DNA of 64,000 bases from Anarhynchus alexandrinus (GCA_008711295.1 VUYV01000008.1:1245588-1309587), one strand, 5' to 3'; positions 11,447 to 25,000 are shown, counted from the first letter of the stretch. Program-made: numbers and translations. Notes: a model not told the origin generated them from the sequence alone.

Positions 11447-12046
11447 AGGTAGCTCTACCAAAGAGACAACTGTTACGGAGACATTTACATTAACGTGATG
11501 CACCTGGCCCACAGCAGGTCTTATCCCTCAGTGCACAGTACAGTGATACGAACTGGGAGGTGACGGTGTCATCTGTTTCCAATAAATGGAGTGGCAGGAG
11601 AGCAATGGCTTTGCTGTTCGTGTCACCACTATCAACAGAGCAAAGATACCTCTAAATAGCACAGGAATGTTTAGCAATTGTGATCTCATGTGAGAAGTTC
11701 AAACTGTATTTCAAGGACAGAAGGTCTTCTAAGAAAAAGGAGATCAAATGCCCGAGAAGCAGTTGTAAAATGCCACTGTTAGTGCCCCCAACGTGCCTTT
11801 GGCTTATTTTGCTGGAACGACATGCTGCAGCTTACAGCTATAATACAAGAAAAGGACACAAGGGCACGTAGTTGGGATTCTGAGCAGCCTTGCAGATCAT
11901 AAATACAGCAAGGCAACAGTAAAATGAGATCTATATTCTGAGTAAAAGAAAACGCAGAAAAAGAGAGCATCGACCAAACTGTGTGCCCACTTTGCCTGCA
12001 GTTAGGAGGAATCTGAGAACAAACTGTGCAAGACAGATTTACAATT

Positions 12047-12058
12047 GCAAATATTTGC
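12047..12058. other. 12-bp perfect palindrome GCAAATATTTGC
   Basis: A perfect inverted repeat that shares its CAAATATTTG core with the motif 620 bases upstream. It could be a transcription-factor dimer site or chance. Confidence 0.4.
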
Positions 12059-14837
12059 TACTCTATCAAGATGGAGGGACACCAGAAAAGTCCCCTTTCA
12101 TGCCTGCAGATATTTAAACAAATAAGATAGCGCAGCCCCCTGGAAAGACTGACCTGGGAGCTGCGTGGCAGAAGACTCTGATAAGGGGTTTTTGAGAAGG
12201 AAAATGAGTCGGAAGGACACAGCAAGGAAAAGGACCTGTGTATCTCAGACAAGACTGACCTAAGCTCAGTGACTCTAAATCTGGGCTTAGATCAGCTACC
12301 TAAAGCAGAAAATACTTTTTTAAGATTCCTTTTGTCAATTCTGTGCGTTTTGTTTTTCATCTGCAATGTCACCCTGGAGACATAAACTAAATTCAGTACC
12401 TGAAAAGCCGGGGCTCTACAAGTGTCCTCACATGGCCAAGATTCAGTTCTTTGATAGAATAACAGCTGGTCTCAGGAGCGGAGCTGTGGGCAGCTGTGGA
12501 AGAGATGGTTTTGGAGCCTATCCAGATCAAAGTGATTGAGTAGGTGGGTGCACTGGTGTGATGGTTCAGCTAGGAGAGCTCTGTCAGGATGGGGTTAGCA
12601 TTGCCCTCCTGAAGTTATTGCCATGGTAGTGCCAGTCCAGCAGCTGGGATGACCATGGATCTCTTAAACACAGCTGCAGGCGACAAAGTGGATATAGGGG
12701 AAGCTTTGGGAGTGTCACAGCTGGACATGGCAGCCTGGCACAATGTTTGATGTCAGGGTGCATGTATACGTTCAGTCAGGGAGTCAAGGGCACGTGGACC
12801 TTGCCTGTGTCTCCTTTGGGCAATATGGACTTGACCTGTTCCTCAGCCTAGAGCATCAGAATGGGAATTTATTCACTTTTTGGTATCTGTATGCCCTGAA
12901 GCTGATGCTCTCAGTGTTACCACAGCCAGAAGTGGTAGAAGAACTAAGACAAAGGGGAAAAGTACTAAGAAAAACCAAAACTTCCTATCACCAGCACACA
13001 AAAGACCACCTGGAACTACCACCAGATCCTGTCAGTGTTAGACCGTTTTTTTCAGGATAAATCATGCCAGCAGAATCTGTTGAGCAGATAAATTCTCGCT
13101 CATACAGCCTAGCAGTAGAGAGTCATATATTTCACTGGAACCACATACACATACACTCACTGCAAGTGTAAGACGAGTGAGACTTAGAGGACAGTGAAAT
13201 ATGCAGTCTGCTGGGGCTTGCTCAGCAGCACGCGGGAGGAACGTAGGCCTACCAGCCTGCCGTGGAGCAGACGCTCAGCCCCATTGCAGCCCCATGTAAG
13301 CCAGCCTCCTGTCATCACAAGGTGGGCTTGCACTGAGTCACATCTAGCCTCCCACACAGCACGCACAAGAGCTTTCACGATGGTGGGAAAAAGAAGGAAC
13401 AATCTTCCCGAGTCTGGAGGGAATCCCTGTGCTGAGTTCAGGTGTGCAAAACAAGGCTGGTGTTGCAGGGGATGGCTTGGCTGTGCTGGGGGTGCAACAG
13501 GACAGATCTGTGAGAACATGTAACATGATGCAAGAGATGTGATGTTTATTTTTGCTGTCTGAGATGAATGTGGGAGGAAGGAATAGTACAAAAAAACCAT
13601 TTTCTAGAAGCAGGTGATGGTGCATGAGCCAAGGTAGGGCCTGAGGGCACATCTGGCCAGATGCTGCGAGTGCCCACACTGGAGACAGCTAGGCTGGGAT
13701 ACGGCACAGTACTGCTGCTTCTTGCTCACAGGGAGCAATGACCTTCTCCTTTTCTTTTGGGCCAAATGAAATGTTCTGGTCAATTGAAATCCCTTTTTAT
13801 TTCATTTGTCATTTCTTTTGCTGACTTTATTCTAGCAATCGTAGCATGGTGCTGAGTGTCCTGTGGGTGTAGCTGGGTCACGGACCTCACTGGCTCTGAT
13901 GTTGGGGGCCTCCTGCAGTCCCTTACACTGAGGAAGGGCAGAAGTGTTTCCACTTTCCAAGTGTTTTCATGGCAGCCAGTAAAGCTTTGCTTCCTGGGAG
14001 GGGTGTTTTCCATGGAGAATGGTTAACTTCAACATATCGCTCTCCTGACAGCATGGAAGCACTCGGACAGGCCTGGCATCTCAGGCAGTGTTTAATGTCT
14101 AACCTCCTTCTTGTATCTAATGAGGGTGCTTGATCCCTTTCTAGATCTCCTGGGGGTGGGTCACCTTGTTTTCTCCCACTTGGAAGGTAAAATTACAACT
14201 GTAGATGAGCTTTATTTATTCTATCCATGCAACAGATCTGTATTTATGAAGCTCCTTCATTCATATCCTTGGCTCCCAGCACTAGGAGCAGTAATTTGTC
14301 CTTTAAAATAGTAATAATCCCAAGCAAACCAAGCAAGCTCCCTACAAAACCAAAACTTGTCGTTGTTTTGTCATTGACTTCACAAAAGATCTCTCATATT
14401 TCTTCTCCTAAAGTGTGTGACGCTCCTGCACTGATGGGTTGAGGGGTGAGGTCCCAGGCAGGTAGGTCTGCGGTGTGGGCACGGAGATGCCTGAAGCACA
14501 TTGCCTGGGGCAGGGTGAGACAAGAGCCAGCTGCTGAGAGGGACCTGAGAAATCCTCTGTGATGATGGTACAAGAACAGAGTTATTCTGACTGCTCAGCA
14601 CACTGTGAGATGCAGTCAGACCTTTTGGGATAATTTACTCCATGCTCCTCTGGTGGATGCCAAGCTCAGGCCCCCAGCAAAGCCTCTGCAAACAGAGCTT
14701 GCCTTTATCTGAAGTGCCCAGCAGTTGATAGAAAGCAGTAGGCGGGTGAAGATTTCTGCCTCTGCTTGCCAAAATGCCACTGGCCTTGGCTCAAGGTGCG
14801 TAGAAGTTACTGCTATTTTGGGCACTTCTGGGATTAG

Positions 14838-15085
14838 TCTTTGTGAAACGCCGGCTCCGCACCTTGGGCGATGCCTGGCCACGCGCGTACCTGGCAGGAG
14901 ACTGTCACCGCCGGCCTGGCGGGCAGGCCAGCACCCCGAGAGCAAGTGGGGTGCCCTGGCTGCAGGTACTCTCAGTGGCACGGTGGGCGTCATGCGGCTG
15001 TGCGGTGCCGAATGGTCCGAGTCTGTCTGGCCCGCGGGAGAGGGCGCTGCGGGCCCACGCTGCGCAGCCCGGCTGCAGACAATGC
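14838..15085. promoter_or_regulatory. CpG-rich patch, possible internal or alternative promoter
   Basis: By hand count about 24 CpG dinucleotides fall in roughly 250 bases, in a locally high-GC stretch, while flanking sequence is CpG-poor as usual for vertebrate bulk DNA. It contains CCGCGGG-like and CTGCGCAGC motifs and a fair splice donor, GCTGCAG|GTACTC, near 14965. Overlapping open frames on both strands (169 and 190 codons) follow from the scarcity of stop codons in such sequence and resemble no known protein. A short CpG island inside a long non-coding domain may mark an alternative first exon or an enhancer; direction is not determined. Confidence 0.4.
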
Positions 15086-16540
15086 ACCCGGCAAAGCAGA
15101 CAATAACAGGCAGCAGGGAATTCACCTCCGAGCTGAGAGATTTCATTCCTTTGGAGGGGGGAAAAACGGTGCTGGAAACTTCACGCAAAACAGGCCAAAG
15201 AGAGAAGGGGACAGATCTTTTTAACCACTCGTGAGAAACAAGGAGCCTCTGAATTACCGGTTTATATTCAGTGCGGAGATCTCTGTTTGCCTTGAAGGGT
15301 GTTTTTGGTGGATTAACGTGCTTTCGAGTTCAGCTGCTGATCACCAGAAAGGCTCTGGTGGGTTTTGTTTCATACGATCAGATATTTTTTTCCCCTTCTT
15401 GTTCTGTTTTGGTTGTGCTTGCAAAATACCCAGTCCTGAAGGTTGTCAGTAGGCAGGCACATTAGAAATGGTCCAGATCTACATTGGAAAAGGTGTATCA
15501 TGTCACATGCATTTGTTCTCTTCTCATTTCCATGGAAACATGCTAGCATGGACTTCAGTGGTGTCAGGCAGAGCAGCCTGGCCCTCCAGCCTGGCAGGAT
15601 CTAGTGGACTCTCTCCAGGAGGAGCTGCTGGCAACAGTGTGCAGAAATGTGGTTTGGTCTCGTCTGGTTTGGAGAGACTGCTTAACCTGGTCCTTTAGAA
15701 TAACAGAGCTTGATATATCGCATCAGAAACAACAGCTGGGACAAACATTTGACTCCCAACTTTCCCCTTCCCATCCTACCCTTCTGCATCCCATTGCCCC
15801 GTCCAGTCCCGCTGAGAAAACAGTGTACACCACAGGCTACAATTTTTAATTTCCTGGGGGGTGAAGGGGTGGAGAGCACATCTTATGGCGACTGACAGGC
15901 TTTTTTGTTCTGCGTCAGTCCTTTTATTAACCCCCTGCTAGATCATTCACTCTCTCTGCTTAGCTGCCCCCGCTGCGTTAGTGATGAGAGTGTTTGTAAC
16001 AGCAGGTCTGCCTTGGGAGATTATGGGGATCCTGCGGACAGGGAGCAGTGGGTTGGTTGGTGTGCACACACAGATTGCTAGCCACAGCTTTGCCTCCATC
16101 TGCCCTCTCTGCTAGCCTAGGTACCTTTTATTATCCCTGCGGCGACAGCAGTTGCGTGTCTGATCCCCCTACAGCCACCCTGTATCTCCCCGTTGGCAGC
16201 TTTGATGTCCCACCTGCGAAGGCGGTGGCGGGCAGGCTGCTGGGAGTCTGGCGGGAGGCGGTGTGGTGCAAATGGATAGGAGGAAGGTTAACGCAAGAGC
16301 ATCATCCGTTCTCCTGCACTTTCTGCCATCCTTCAGCTTCAGCTCACCCGTTTTATTTAACTTATATCTTCGGCAAAAGCAAGTGTTCCCACTCGATAAT
16401 CTTTTTTGTCTCCCTTTCCATATCTAAGGCCTCGGTTCCATAAAATATTTGTCCCGGAGATGGGACTGAAGAATTCACGGGACCAGTCTAGATCTCTCTT
16501 GGCAGTCCTTTCACTTTTGGATCAGGCTGCTGTTGGTGGT
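15086..16540. other. Non-coding stretch, nothing recognised
   Basis: Composition falls back to the local average, with a mildly CpG-enriched part near 16140-16260. No exon or repeat is recognised. Confidence 0.45.
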
Positions 16541-16930
16541 TGATTATTCAAACAAATTAATTTGGGATGCACATACAAGTTCTAATTAGCTGCAATTATT
16601 CACTTACTTCCTCCCTCTTACCCTCCCACATCGCTAGAAATTCAAAAATATCACCCTAACACAGTGTGGTCTGCAATAATTATCCCCCGGGCCAATCCTG
16701 AACCTCTCAATCTACGATCAATACCTTCATCTGTCAGCCACGATTAATTAAACGGAATCCCACTTTCAGGGCTTTGATTCATATCACCCCAGAACAGCTT
16801 ACTGCATATTATAATCCAGACGTGATTCTAATACTGTCCTCAAGTGAAAGGGAGGGGCTGACTGATACATCAAACCCCAACTTCATTAAAAAGCCAAGCG
16901 ATACGGGAACTCTCACTCTAAGGCAAGTGA
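16541..16930. promoter_or_regulatory. AT-rich, homeodomain-motif-rich block (candidate conserved enhancer)
   Basis: About 390 bases dense in homeodomain-type cores: CTAATTAG at 16582-16589, TTAATTAA at 16744-16751, and several ATTA/TAATCC cores between 16550 and 16890. The block has no simple repeats or transposon signature. It lies 1.5 kb after the CpG-rich patch. Such blocks in gene-poor avian DNA are often conserved non-coding elements; here this is inferred from texture alone. Confidence 0.35.
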
Positions 16931-18998
16931 TAAGTAGGTGGGACTGTATTCTGCTCTAGAGCCTGGCAGCTTCATACCGGAAAATAACGCTGCTGAAATC
17001 AAAGATGGGAGCAAGGGTGTTACTCTGTGTGAGGAAGGGAAACGGAATTAGGCCCAGCATGATCATTTTGGTGTCTGCACCGTCTGCGTGGGTGTATGCA
17101 GTTCTACAGTGGCTTCTTTTTTTGGCCAGCGGTTGCGATTTTGGAATTTGATACGGTTCTGAACGGTAATTCGATATCCAAAGGCTGTTCTGAGCTTCCT
17201 GGCTCTAGTCTGTGGTGGTCCAAGCCAGAACTCCAGAGATGCTGTAACAAAGTTCTTAAAAAAAATAAAAATGTTTTACTTGAAATTCCTCTGATGCTTT
17301 TAATAACCCTCCATTCTGCCCATGGAGTGGTAAAAGCAAAGAGGGATGTCAGGCCAAGCCATGCAAAGCTGTGACTGGATCCAAGATTCATGGCTCCCTC
17401 TCCTCTCTTTGCCATCTTCCTCAAACAGGAAAGGAGGTCAGATCTAAAAGGGGTGATTTGAATCTGTTCCAGGTCTTAAACCTGAGAGCCCATACCCTTT
17501 TTGCTGATGCTGACCGTGTGTCTCAGCCAGACAGCATCCTCTCCTGGGATTTCTGCCTTCATATTCTTTTTTAACTGTGTTTTACAGTCAGACTCTCTCT
17601 TTCCCAGATGCCCTTTGCACCTTCACCCTCAGGACTTCAAAAGCCTCGGATCCAACATCTAGGAGTCTGAAGGCAGCTGCTGTTATCCACTAAGGGCAGG
17701 CAGCTCAGCAAATCTTCAGGCGATAAGAGACAATGATTTCCAGCTTCAAGCCACCTGGAATAAAGTGGAGCTGATGCTGTTGCAGAGAGTCATGACCCCA
17801 GGACTGGGAACAGCAAATCTAACTATGCTTGAGCTCTCCAGCAGTCCTCAGTGTCCAATTTCGTCAGTGCAACTATCTGGGGGTTTCCAGGACATCTTCC
17901 AAATGATAGATGTGTTTTGTTTTCAGCCCTTGTAGGACAAATGACTTTAGAGCCGTAATCAAAGGGGAATAGGCAAGCTGTGCGTAGGTCAGCTCAGGAT
18001 TTGTGCTGCGTGTTAGAAGAGAGAACAGTGTTTGTACAGCACAAGCAGGAGCTTGTTGCCAGTGCTGGAAATGTTAGACTTGGCCTTCCTGGCAAAATTT
18101 ACACTTCAGCAGTACATAACGGAGGGAGGAAGCAGCAGGTACGTAAAACCTTCCGTATTCAGCAGGGGCTGGAGCCTGGAACCGCAATAGCGTTGCTTGA
18201 GGGAGCTGCAGAGCTGACCGCAGCCTGGAGAGGCACACTTCACAGAGCTGCCTGAATTTGAAAGTTCATTCCAGTTCAGTGAGGCAAGTGGTGCTTTCAT
18301 GCTTGCTGTCCGCACAGGGTTCTAGTACTCCAGCTGTACCAGCATGACTGTTTGCATCCAGAAATGATTACAGCTGGAACATTTGCTAGGCAAATTTCGT
18401 AAGTTTGATAGGACATTCAATTAGGGAAGAGAAATGATAGCGTGCAGTGTGCTGGTCGCCAAGTCTGCCCCACTGACAGAGCTCATTGAGAATTTCACAG
18501 TGGCTTTGCGGGTAGGAAAAACCAAGATGTGAAACTTGCAAAATAAATAATTTGTTGGGATTTTGCTGCCTGGCTGTCTCAAATCCCTGTTCTCACCTTT
18601 TGCTGAGGATCAGAATGATACCCAGGCTGTTACTTTATGTGCACTTTAAGCTTCAGCTTGTAAATAGCAAAATCTTTGTGATCAAAATGATTGTAGGTAC
18701 ATGCAAGCCACAAAATGCCAGTGCTACCCACCTAAGAAAATGGAGCGGTGGGGTTTGTAATAGGGCAATAAAACACAGTGCCTTTGTGGTTGAAAACTGT
18801 TAGCCTTAGGTTCATTGCAAGAGCAAGGAACAAAGGCCGCTTTGCTTTCATCAGCCACTTGAGAAGTACAGACCCCCTATCACAATCACGGGGTGAAAGG
18901 CTCTGCTGGTGAGGCTTTATTGCCAGTAAAAAATGTAAATTCTACGCAAAATATAGATGAGAAAATGTGTATCTCTGCATTTGAGTGCTGTGCTGGGT
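16931..18998. other. Non-coding stretch, nothing recognised
   Basis: Mixed sequence. A good donor-like CAG|GTACGT is at about 18138, but the frame ahead of it is closed by a stop at 17956 and I could not pair it with a convincing coding acceptor. Confidence 0.4.
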
Positions 18999-19085
18999 AT
19001 GACATCACTGGTAGCCAATCAGCAAGCTCCCTTTGTGTCTGGCTTTCTAATAAAAGCCACTTCATCAGAGTAATTTGCAATAATA
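18999..19085 (+). promoter_or_regulatory. Promoter-like cluster: CRE-like, CCAAT and TATA-like motifs
   Basis: TGACATCA (CRE/AP-1-like) at 19000-19007, AGCCAATC (CCAAT box) at 19013-19020 and TAATAAAAG (weak TATA-like) at 19048-19056 occur in canonical order and spacing for a + strand promoter with initiation near 19080. There is no CpG island and no recognisable exon downstream. The motifs are short and may coincide by chance. Confidence 0.25.
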
Positions 19086-22000
19086 ATTTATTCACCTTCT
19101 AGGAATGACACCACCTGACTCTCTTAACAGCCGGAGAGAGCGAGCGTGCAAAGGTCTCAAGCCCTAGAGGCTGCAGCTATCTGTGCCCTGAACAAGTGCG
19201 TCTCCAGCACTGACTTGCTAAGAGTTGTGTTCAAGTTGCAGATAATATAAGTGATCACTTGTGTTAATTAATTACCCTATGGTTGAGCACCCCTAAATGT
19301 GCTCAGCGCTGCAGATGCCCAGAGCAGAAGATGGTCCCTGGGACAGCAGGAGAACAGGCTCTGGTAGGAAGTGTGGCACTGGGGCCACATAACTGGGCTC
19401 AGCAAACCTGGGCAGGGTGTGATGGGTTCCCCTTGCTCCACAGGGGTGTATGGGGTCAAGGTGCTGCTTTGAATGGAAACTGGGAAGAATTTGGGGTTTG
19501 CCTGAATGAGGGGCAGGGAACTCTGCACTGGAGGCAGAGAGAGAGGCTGAGGCATCAAAGTGTTACGTGCAGTTCAGTTGCCTGGTGTGAAGCAGGGGAG
19601 GATCTGAACACACAGGAATGTCATGTGTATGGCCTCTGGCAGCTGTGTCACTCAGTTCAGCTCAGAGAAACCTTCTTTCCAGGCTGTGGTATCTCCAAGC
19701 TCTTCTGTGATATCAAACATGGCACCCACTCTTACATGCAAAGGGTAATAGCTCTGTGAACGTATGTGTCAGTTTCAGGGACCCAGCACGGAGATGCTGA
19801 GGAGTGAGGACAGACCGCGCTAAAAAGAGAAGCAGAGTCTGTAGGATCTCTCCCTGAATCACAAGATAATGTTGCTTAGAGCAAGGTCCTGCAGTACTCC
19901 GTGTTTGAGTAAGCCTGTTGTGCAGGAGGCATGGGAGCTGCTTGTCCCACATCTCTCTAGAAGGAGCTTCACCGTGCCAGTATGTTGTGCAGGAAGCTCT
20001 TTCAAAGCTGTCTTAGGCAGAGCTGTGCCATATAACTGCTTGTGAAGAGCGTATAGGATGTATATTTTGCAGGTGTAAGTTCCCCTAATTAGGCTCTGCA
20101 CAGACAATGCTGGATTTGGAAGCGAGCACCCAATCACTGAACAGAGACCAAAATGTGAAGACAACCATAATAAGAGATCGCTTCAGTCCTGAATAATTTG
20201 CTTTATTTTACAGTGAGAGAAAGCAGCAGAGCTGGGAACAGCAAGCAGATGTCCTGAGTCAGCCCAAGGAACTCCAGACAGACACACCAATATAACCATC
20301 AGCACACTGAAGCAGGTAATGGAGATGTCAATTGAAAATGCAGCTGGGTTAAAAAAAATCCAACAGTGTTTAGGTGGCAGAGTGAAGGGGGTATTCTCAT
20401 AGTATGCAAGCAGCAGCCCCCTGCTCTGGCTGAGGATCACCAGGGTGTCTACATAGCCTTTGGAGATTTTTAAAATTAAAACCCCCAAATCCAAATAATT
20501 CAACCAGTGGAGTTAATTTGCTCTGTAAATCCTTCTGCAAGTGCATTGGGTAGGCTTTCTGTCAGGGGTTTCTCCAGTAGTTTACCCTCACCCGTGTACC
20601 GCATTGATCCTGGAGAGCAGGGCAGCTCCAGGTGAGGAATTACCTACCTCTCAGCTGTTCCTTAATGAAGCGTTTAGCCAACGGTCCATACCACACTGAT
20701 GGGGGCTATTGTGATTCAGCTTGGAGGGACTGCTTGAGGAGGTACAACCTTGTTAGCTTCTTGGAAGGCTACCAAGGACCAGATCCTAGGCCTGGATGAC
20801 TGTTGGAGCGGTGGGGAGTACGAGGAGCCACAGGCAGCTTAGGGGCACAGGGAGCGTAGTACTCCCTTGGGGTTCCCAAGTAAATCTACTCTAGATATGC
20901 TCTACTTGGATGTATTGCCTTCGATGTGATGCCAAGCCTGAGGGGCCCTGAATGTCTTCAGTAAGAGTGGGAGGCATATGGTCCCTTTCTGAATCCAGGC
21001 TTTCCAGATTTGCCATTCCAGTCCCTCACTAGGGTTGTGATGTTTCCTCAGGCGTTCCCGGGGCTGTTTGTAGCCACCAGGAGACCCTGGCTGCAGCCCA
21101 CCTGTGGGTACAGCAGACTGGTAATGAGATGCTGATGTGGTGTAAGAGACCCTCGCACCGGCCCAGATCAGCGCTGAGGTGAGCAGTCACACTGATTTGG
21201 TGACTACAGGGACTTCTGAACACTGGAGGTGCCCTTCCAACTGCAAGGCAGGCTCTAGCCTGTACTCCCATACTGTAAAGCAACACTGGGGGCTTCAGAA
21301 AGTGTTTTGCTGTTTGGATTTTGCCCGTTTGGTTGGTTGGGTTGCGTCCATCCTGTCTAAAACAATGATTCAGTCTGGAGGAGCAAAGCAGAGGGAACCG
21401 GGGAGAGAGGAGGGCTGCGGTACTGCACCCAGCTTGTGTCTGCAGGACCCTTTTAAGTGTTGTTTATTGATTTACTTTGAAACTACATCCTTGGCCTCAA
21501 CTGAGTCCAATCAAAGGTGACAGAACTCCAGAGCAGAAGAGTTTATAACATATTTTCTAAGAATTGCTTGTCATATCTGAAGGGAAAATGGAAGGGTAAC
21601 ATAAACACACACAAAGCTTGGGGATAATGGCTATTACTGTGCAGAGAGAATGGTCTCAGAGTCCGGAGTGATCTGATGAAGTCTCGTAGTGGAAATTTAC
21701 ACAAAGCTGTGCTTTGCAAACTCATTTCTCTTTGTAAATGAAGCTGTGTTTAAAAAAAAAAAAAAAATCTGAATTGCTGGAGCAGGTAAGTCTGGAGAGA
21801 CCAGGCCACCTTTTCCTGACTTAATTCTGCACTTCATGGAGCCTGGCTTTCAGATAACCTCTGCTACTCCCCCTGGAACCAGCTCACTTAATTTTGGGAA
21901 TGGGGTTTGTGCCAGAAAGAGATATTAATGCTGCTCCCCACATTGTGCCACCACAGAGTACCTGTCAGTCAGCAAGGGATGTTTTCTGAGAAGTTTACAT

Positions 22001-25000
22001 TTACTGCTTTACAAGACTGGGGAGGGAGACAATCACTTTTTGGCATGGTTCATTTATGAATCAGGGCCATATAATATCTTGCTTCCATCAGGGTTTGTGT
22101 ACCTTAAGCCTAAAAGCAGTTTGCCTTTGTCGTGCACAGGCAGACAGAAACAGAGTAACGTCTAGACCACTTACTTATGGGTTAAGTGTCTCACCTGCTC
22201 TTCTCCATTGACTTGCCAGGCATTTCCAGATTGTAAGATGTCTGACTCATTATTATCCTCAGATTAGGCAGCAGCAAAGTTGCTTAAACCTGGTTTAAGT
22301 GCCAGAATGGGCCCTCTAAATACAGCCCTTTTGTTCATGTGACCGATGGTTGTCGCACTGGTCCGTTCCCAGCCCCCCCTTTCCCTCACTCTGCCTGGGG
22401 CTTGCCAGACTTGCAAAGAGCCTCTCTGCGGTTAGAAATGGATCCTCTTTGTTTTCAGAATCTCTTTGCTATCTTGAGCTCTCAGGGTGAGTGCCTACCA
22501 CCTGCAAAAAACCCCACATCCCTCTGTAAATTGCATGAATCCTTTCCTGACAAATGAGAGGCCGTTGCCAGTGACACGTTAACCTGGACGTTCTCTGCAT
22601 GCTGCCTTATGCTTTCCAGCCAGCGCTCTCAGGTAAATGGGCGATTTCAAAACGCAGCGTCTGGCCAGCTGGCTGTGTAATCTGGGGTCAATTGCGACTT
22701 TCAGGATCCCACTGCTCCTGCCCCTGCACATCACAAACACGAGCTCTGTCTCTTCCAGCGTCTGGGTAGCAGCTGAGTAGTGCTCAGTAGGCCCAGTTTC
22801 CCGGCACAACTCCCCGTCAGCTACAGCTGTGTGGTTGTCTTTTCCAATCTGTGGCGACCAACAAGGTGTTTTGCCCTCTCTTTAGGTTTAGTGGTGACTT
22901 CGTAGCTGTCTCTGAGAGGGCTTCACTGCTCCTTCTTGCAATACAGCTGCCAAAAGCTCAAATGAGAATATAGCCCCTAACTGTTGGGAGGTTTCTCTTC
23001 TTCACGGGGAAGCCCTGCTCCCCAGATGAGGTCTGCAGCTGCAAGAGCCAGGTCTGGCCCTGCACATGGCAGGTGGCTCCAGGGAAACTGAGGCAGAAAT
23101 TCACCCTCGGAGAACCAGGACTCAGCAGCTTCCCGAGCTCTTTCTAGGTTTTTTATCATTGGTAGCTGGTATGACACATTTGCCCCCAAGGAACAGATCA
23201 GCCGGTGGAGGTGTGTTTATTCCCCTCTGCTCACAGAGTAGGACAGGGTTGCCCCCGCAGTGATGTACCTAAGGCTGTGCCTCTCCTGTTTAACAATCTT
23301 AAGTACTGCTGATTATTTCACCTGCTCCATCCTTGGCCATTTGCCCAGCCCTCCTCTTTTCCTCCTCTGCATTTCCTCTCTGGGTGACCTTATTTACAAA
23401 TTTTGCATATATAATCTCTTGCTGATGACTCACAGAGTGATCACTTTCCTCCTAGCCTGTCCTGTGCTGTCCAAATTAATTCGCAGTCTGTCTTTCTGAC
23501 AGCTCTTCGTGGACACCCACCTACTGGCTTCAGCTCAACACAATCAAAAGAGAGTTTTAAATCTTCTCATGCTTGCTCTTCCCTGCTACCTTTCCTGATG
23601 TCTCTTTCTTACCATCCTCTCAACCCCTTGTTCCTCTTTGACTTGACCTCTTTCTAAACACCCATATCTGGACCTGCTGAAAACTAGCTGGTTCTTCCTG
23701 AACAATATCTCTAAGATCCAACTCCTCCTCCCTGTCTACCCAGCTGGAATCCCTTTGGGGTGCCCAGGTTTTCTGAGCCATCAGATTTTTGCCACAGTTA
23801 TCAATCAGTTCTGTGCAGAGTACTGCACACCCTTATCACTGGGATTTTCACTGGGAACCTCTGACAGTGCAATGTTAAAGGGTCCTGCAGAGCGTGCCTC
23901 ACCAGTCCTGTAATCATCTCCCTCACATGAGCTGTAAAGCGCGTGTGTCTTCTGCAGATGGCCGATTCTGGCCCCGCTCCATCCAGCCATCTCGTAAAAA
24001 TTTTCCGCTGCAGAGATACTGAGTCCTGCCTGTCTGCCAGCCATGCCAGTTCCAACATGCCACTGCATGTTTCTCCCAGGTCACTCCCTCTGCAGTGGAG
24101 GAACAACCCGTAAACACTAACAAAGCATTTTCTCCGTCTTCCAGATCCCTCCTAAAAACTACTGTGCTACCGACAGCAATGTACTTGGTGCCTGCGACTG
24201 CTACCAGCATCTACCTTCATGCCTGTTAGTGTTCCTTCGCCTGCGTACGGTGTCTGTGTGGCCTCTAAGTGTGTCCTTGGGATGTACGTACACTTCTGAG
24301 CGTGGGACTGTCCCTCTGCGGCATTCTTGCAGTGTGCTCAGCAAGATGAGACCATTATACAGCCTATAATAAGGGAGGAAAGCATAATCATTTGGAAGCC
24401 TGAATTATTAAGTCTGGTCATTTTGGTTTCTGGGAGCAGTGAACATGAGATTGGTTTTAGGGCTTGCGAATCTGTGTGAGCTTCTGTTTCCCAGGCACAT
24501 TGCTGTTGTGTTGCCTCTGTCAAACGTAGCAACTTTGGCACTCCTCCCACAGATTATCTGGGCATGTAAATGACCTAAGACAGATACACTGTCATTTTCT
24601 CATGCTGTGATTTTACTTACACCCCCCTGTGGTACATGACAATAAAATTACCCCTCTTGTTCCTTTCCCACAGACAATCTTGCAGGCTTGTCAGTCACCA
24701 TCACGTGCACAGTCCTCCATCAATTGCTTTTGGGACCTAGGGGGTGATTTGGGAAGGATCTGTTGTACTGTGATTCACCTCTGTTTGCCTTTAGGAGAAG
24801 GATTCTGGTTTCCATACTGTTTCCTCTTGCGCCTGCATGGCTCTTTGATCACAATTTGACTCCTCAGGCCTCCAGGATTACAGCTACCTTGTAAGGTTTG
24901 CCCATAATCCTAGTGACATGTTGTTTCCTGACAAGCTCTGGACTTGACTTGTTCCCGACTTGTGATTAACGGCTATCTCTGATGGTCTCTGTGATTCTGC

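Larger units (their letters stand above)
9616..14837. other. Non-coding stretch with a few short palindromic motifs
   Basis: Five kilobases without a recognisable exon, RNA gene or repeat family. The frame at 12743-13060 (105 codons) and the overlapping frames near 13184-13679 match nothing I know. Local features are listed separately at 11415-11446 and 12047-12058. Confidence 0.45.

Noticed and set aside
14616..15234. Overlapping 169- and 190-codon frames on opposite strands
   Set aside because: Both lie over the CpG-rich patch, where AT-rich stop codons are rare; neither resembles a known protein.
17980..18140. Open segment ending in the strong donor CAG|GTACGT
   Set aside because: The frame is closed shortly upstream at 17956 and no convincing coding acceptor pairs with it.
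19283..19759. 158-codon open frame
   Set aside because: It begins with TTG rather than ATG and shows no domain or splice context; probably a chance frame.
23050..23130. GGGAAACTGAGGCAG as a possible MIR core
   Set aside because: Only about 15 bases match and the following order is not preserved.
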